DNA from: Planktosalinus lacus | GTDB taxonomy: Bacteria; Bacteroidota; Bacteroidia; Flavobacteriales; Flavobacteriaceae | Assembly (NCBI RefSeq): GCF_014640155.1 | Contig: NZ_BMGK01000001.1 | Coordinates: 62,001-126,000, forward strand | DNA length: 64,000 nt | Direction: 5' to 3' | Part shown: piece after piece, positions 62,456 through 64,000 of the stretch | Layout: every line of letters starts with the position of its first letter | Numbering within the stretch: the first letter of the stretch is position 1 | Notes under the pieces: generated by a model | Seen by the model: the letters and a program-made list of their open reading frames with translations, nothing else | Told to the model about the DNA's origin: nothing | Database searches by the model: none | Made by a program: the position numbers and the translations under genes

Positions 62456-63208
62456 ATGGAAAAAAAGCTTCATGAGCAATTAAAAGATTTGGCCAATGAA
62501 ATTTTAGCGATGAATGAAACTTCTCTTGTTGATTTGCATCAGAAAACCCGTGCGCTTTATGAATTGCTCACCATACAATTACATTTAGAAAAGAACCCAC
62601 CTAAGAATAAAGAGGAAGAAACTATTGAAGCAACCGATTCAAAAACTTATGATAAATTCATAGAAGACCAGGACCCACAACCGGTAGAACAATCAACCTA
62701 TGAAGAGAACCTTGCTGAGCCTCTTATTGAAAAAATTAAGGACATTGTTGCTCAAATGCCTTCAGAAACACAAAAAATTGATGAGCTATTGGAGGAACTC
62801 TTACCCTCAAAATCAAAACCCTTGAGTGAGCTTGAAGATTTTGCTTCAAATTATCAACAAACCCCTGTTTTTGAACGAAAAGATTCTCAAAAAACACCAC
62901 CAAAACCGGTGGAACCCACAGCTCCGGAACCCAAAGAAACCCCAGAACAGAACAAACCCAAGTCACTCAATGACAAACTCAACAAGAACATTCAAATTGG
63001 TCTAAACGATCGCCTTGCTTTTACAAAACATTTGTTTGAAGGCAACAGTGATGAGTATCACAGAGTCATTTCACAGATCACTACAATGAATAACTATCAA
63101 GAAGCTACACGCTTTATCGATACAATGGTTAAGCCCGATTATAACTGGGAAGGAAAAGAACAACACCTGGACCGGTTTTTATTATTGATTGAGAAAAAAT
63201 TTAATTAA
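62456..63208 (+). CDS. Conserved hypothetical protein upstream of rsmI
   Basis: This 250-residue cytoplasmic protein is not recognised as a named family. The N-terminal third is helical (LHEQLKDLANEILAMNET). The middle (about 60-185) is disordered, acidic and Pro-rich with repeated KP/EP motifs. The C-terminal part (LNDKLNKNIQIGLNDRLAFTKHLFEGNSDEYHRVISQI) is compact and well conserved in appearance, ending in LDRFLLLIEKKFN. I recall similar proteins in Flavobacteriaceae but no function. It ends 3 bp before rsmI, so the two are likely coupled. Confidence 0.82.
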   Translation: MEKKLHEQLKDLANEILAMNETSLVDLHQKTRALYELLTIQLHLEKNPPKNKEEETIEATDSKTYDKFIEDQDPQPVEQSTYEENLAEPLIEKIKDIVAQMPSETQKIDELLEELLPSKSKPLSELEDFASNYQQTPVFERKDSQKTPPKPVEPTAPEPKETPEQNKPKSLNDKLNKNIQIGLNDRLAFTKHLFEGNSDEYHRVISQITTMNNYQEATRFIDTMVKPDYNWEGKEQHLDRFLLLIEKKFN

Positions 63209-63211
63209 CAA

Positions 63212-63886
63212 ATGTCAAAATTATACCTGGTGCCCACACCCATCGGAAACCTTGAGGATATGACCTTTAGGGCCATTAGAGTTCTCAAAGAAGTTGACCT
63301 TATTTTAGCCGAAGACACTCGCACCAGCGGAAAACTCCTGAAGCATTTTGAAATCAGCACACAAATGCATTCGCACCATATGCACAACGAACATAAAACT
63401 GTTGACAACATCGTGAGCCAGATCAAAGCCGGTAAAACGATTGCTTTGATCAGCGACGCCGGCACTCCGGCCATCAGCGACCCGGGGTTTTTGCTCACCC
63501 GTGCCTGTATAGTAGCAGGTATAGAGGTAGACTGTCTTCCCGGCGCCACAGCTTTTGTTCCTGCATTGGTCAACAGTGGCCTGCCCAATGACAAGTTTGT
63601 TTTTGAAGGTTTTCTGCCAGTTAAAAAAGGACGACAAACCCGTTTGCTGGCACTGGCCGAAGAAACCCGCACCATGGTTTTCTATGAATCGCCTCATAAG
63701 CTCCTGAAAACCCTTGCACATTTTGCAGAATACTTTGGAGAAGACCGAAGAGTATCAGTGTCCCGTGAAATTTCAAAGTTACACGAAGAGACCGTTCGCG
63801 GAAGCATCAAAGAAGTCCTGGAGCATTATACCGCGAAACCCCCAAAAGGCGAGATTGTAGTCATCCTTGCCGGAAAGGACACTTAA
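63212..63886 (+). CDS. rsmI: 16S rRNA (cytidine(1402)-2'-O)-methyltransferase RsmI
   Basis: This 224-residue tetrapyrrole-methylase-type enzyme 2'-O-methylates C1402 of 16S rRNA. The start LYLVPTPIGNLEDMTFRAIRVL is diagnostic, followed by LAEDTRTSGKLL, ISDAGTPAISDPG and the FYESPHKLLKTL motif. The C-terminal extension found in longer members is short here, as is usual for Bacteroidota. It follows the unknown gene by 3 bp and precedes a uracil-DNA glycosylase-family gene by 2 bp. Confidence 0.96.
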   Translation: MSKLYLVPTPIGNLEDMTFRAIRVLKEVDLILAEDTRTSGKLLKHFEISTQMHSHHMHNEHKTVDNIVSQIKAGKTIALISDAGTPAISDPGFLLTRACIVAGIEVDCLPGATAFVPALVNSGLPNDKFVFEGFLPVKKGRQTRLLALAEETRTMVFYESPHKLLKTLAHFAEYFGEDRRVSVSREISKLHEETVRGSIKEVLEHYTAKPPKGEIVVILAGKDT

Positions 63887-63888
63887 CA

Positions 63889-64000
63889 ATGAAAAAATTA
63901 CTTCACGAAATAAGAAACTGTACCCTTTGTGCTGAACATTTGCCGTTGGGTCCACATCCCGTGTTGACTGCCCATCCCGATGCTAAAATCCTTGTGGTGG
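63889..64000 (+). CDS. Uracil-DNA glycosylase family protein, N-terminal part (window edge)
   Basis: Only about 37 N-terminal residues are visible before the right edge. They begin MKKLLHEIRNCTLCAEHLPLG and continue with HPVLTAHPDAKILVV. The Cys pair (CTLC) and the strand leading to a probable VGQAPG motif resemble the uracil-DNA glycosylase superfamily of the family 4-like kind. The call is tentative because the catalytic motifs are outside the window. It follows rsmI by 2 bp. Confidence 0.65.
   Translation, partial: MKKLLHEIRNCTLCAEHLPLGPHPVLTAHPDAKILVV

Noticed and set aside
1-64000. Mobile elements, CRISPR arrays, restriction or toxin-antitoxin systems
   Set aside because: No transposase, integrase, direct-repeat array, methylase-endonuclease pair or toxin-antitoxin pair could be supported on either strand.

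Overview
This window comes from a low-G+C bacterium of the phylum Bacteroidota, most likely a member of the Flavobacteriaceae. Four things point there. Many genes are preceded by the Bacteroidota -7 box TAnnTTTG, and Shine-Dalgarno sequences are scarce. Several families are typical of the group (DUF4837 and DUF4175 proteins, OMP_b-brl_3 barrels, FG-GAP/ASPIC proteins with type IX secretion tails). Lipoprotein signals are abundant. The gene neighbourhoods, such as M23-GH3, mnmG-ybeY-DUF4175 and DUF177-rpmF-fabH-accB-accC, look chromosomal. I see no insertion sequence, prophage, plasmid gene or CRISPR array; this is core chromosome with a few lineage-specific patches.

Layout. 1-8.4 kb: envelope genes (GH3 enzyme, M23 peptidase, tatA, DUF4837 lipoprotein, MltD-like transglycosylase), then pgk and holB. 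8.5-15.2 kb: a leftward block of DUF4175 protein, ybeY, mnmG and a methyltransferase, in which mnmG is bracketed by two parS-like palindromes. 15.4-25.5 kb: gltX, an SPFH protein, a YtxH/holin-like/small-protein operon, glnS, folB, tRNA-Cys, a LysE-type exporter, rnr and a DUF2007 protein. 25.5-26.0 kb: the only long gene-free stretch, very A+T-rich. 26-28.4 kb: rpiB, a CDF transporter, an NTF2-like lipoprotein and an acetyltransferase. 28.4-36 kb: a leftward run of hydrolases (MBL, subtilase, M1, S41) with rnpA and a sterol desaturase-family enzyme. 36-36.7 kb: two tiny Cys-rich lipoproteins. 36.7-44.5 kb: lepA, a large outer-membrane barrel, a dus gene, rbfA with a LolC/E-like permease, methylmalonyl-CoA epimerase and a CAU tRNA. 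44.7-50.6 kb: a small PIDG-type membrane protein, ribE, pdxA and the fatty-acid initiation operon. 50.7-56.3 kb: an FAD oxidoreductase, a diheme cytochrome lipoprotein and two tandem FG-GAP/ASPIC proteins. 56.3-64 kb: an S9 peptidase, DoxX-like protein, asd, mscL, alr, tdk, an unknown protein, rsmI and the start of a uracil-DNA glycosylase-family gene.

How the genes work together. Translation and RNA metabolism dominate (gltX, glnS, mnmG, ybeY, dus, rbfA, rsmI, rnr, rnpA, lepA, rpmF, two tRNAs). A second theme is envelope building and protein export (Tat, lytic transglycosylase, M23, LolC/E-like permease, lipoproteins, T9SS cargo). A third is lipid and cofactor synthesis (fabH-accB-accC, folB, ribE, pdxA).

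Most notable signals. Two parS-like sites lie 1.9 kb apart around mnmG. About 14 kb away is an A+T-rich spacer with DnaA-box-like motifs, where gene polarity also shifts; together these make an origin-proximal location plausible. Other leads are the paired micro-lipoproteins, the cytochrome/FG-GAP cassette, and -7 boxes that almost touch start codons. No complete new defence or mobile system is visible.
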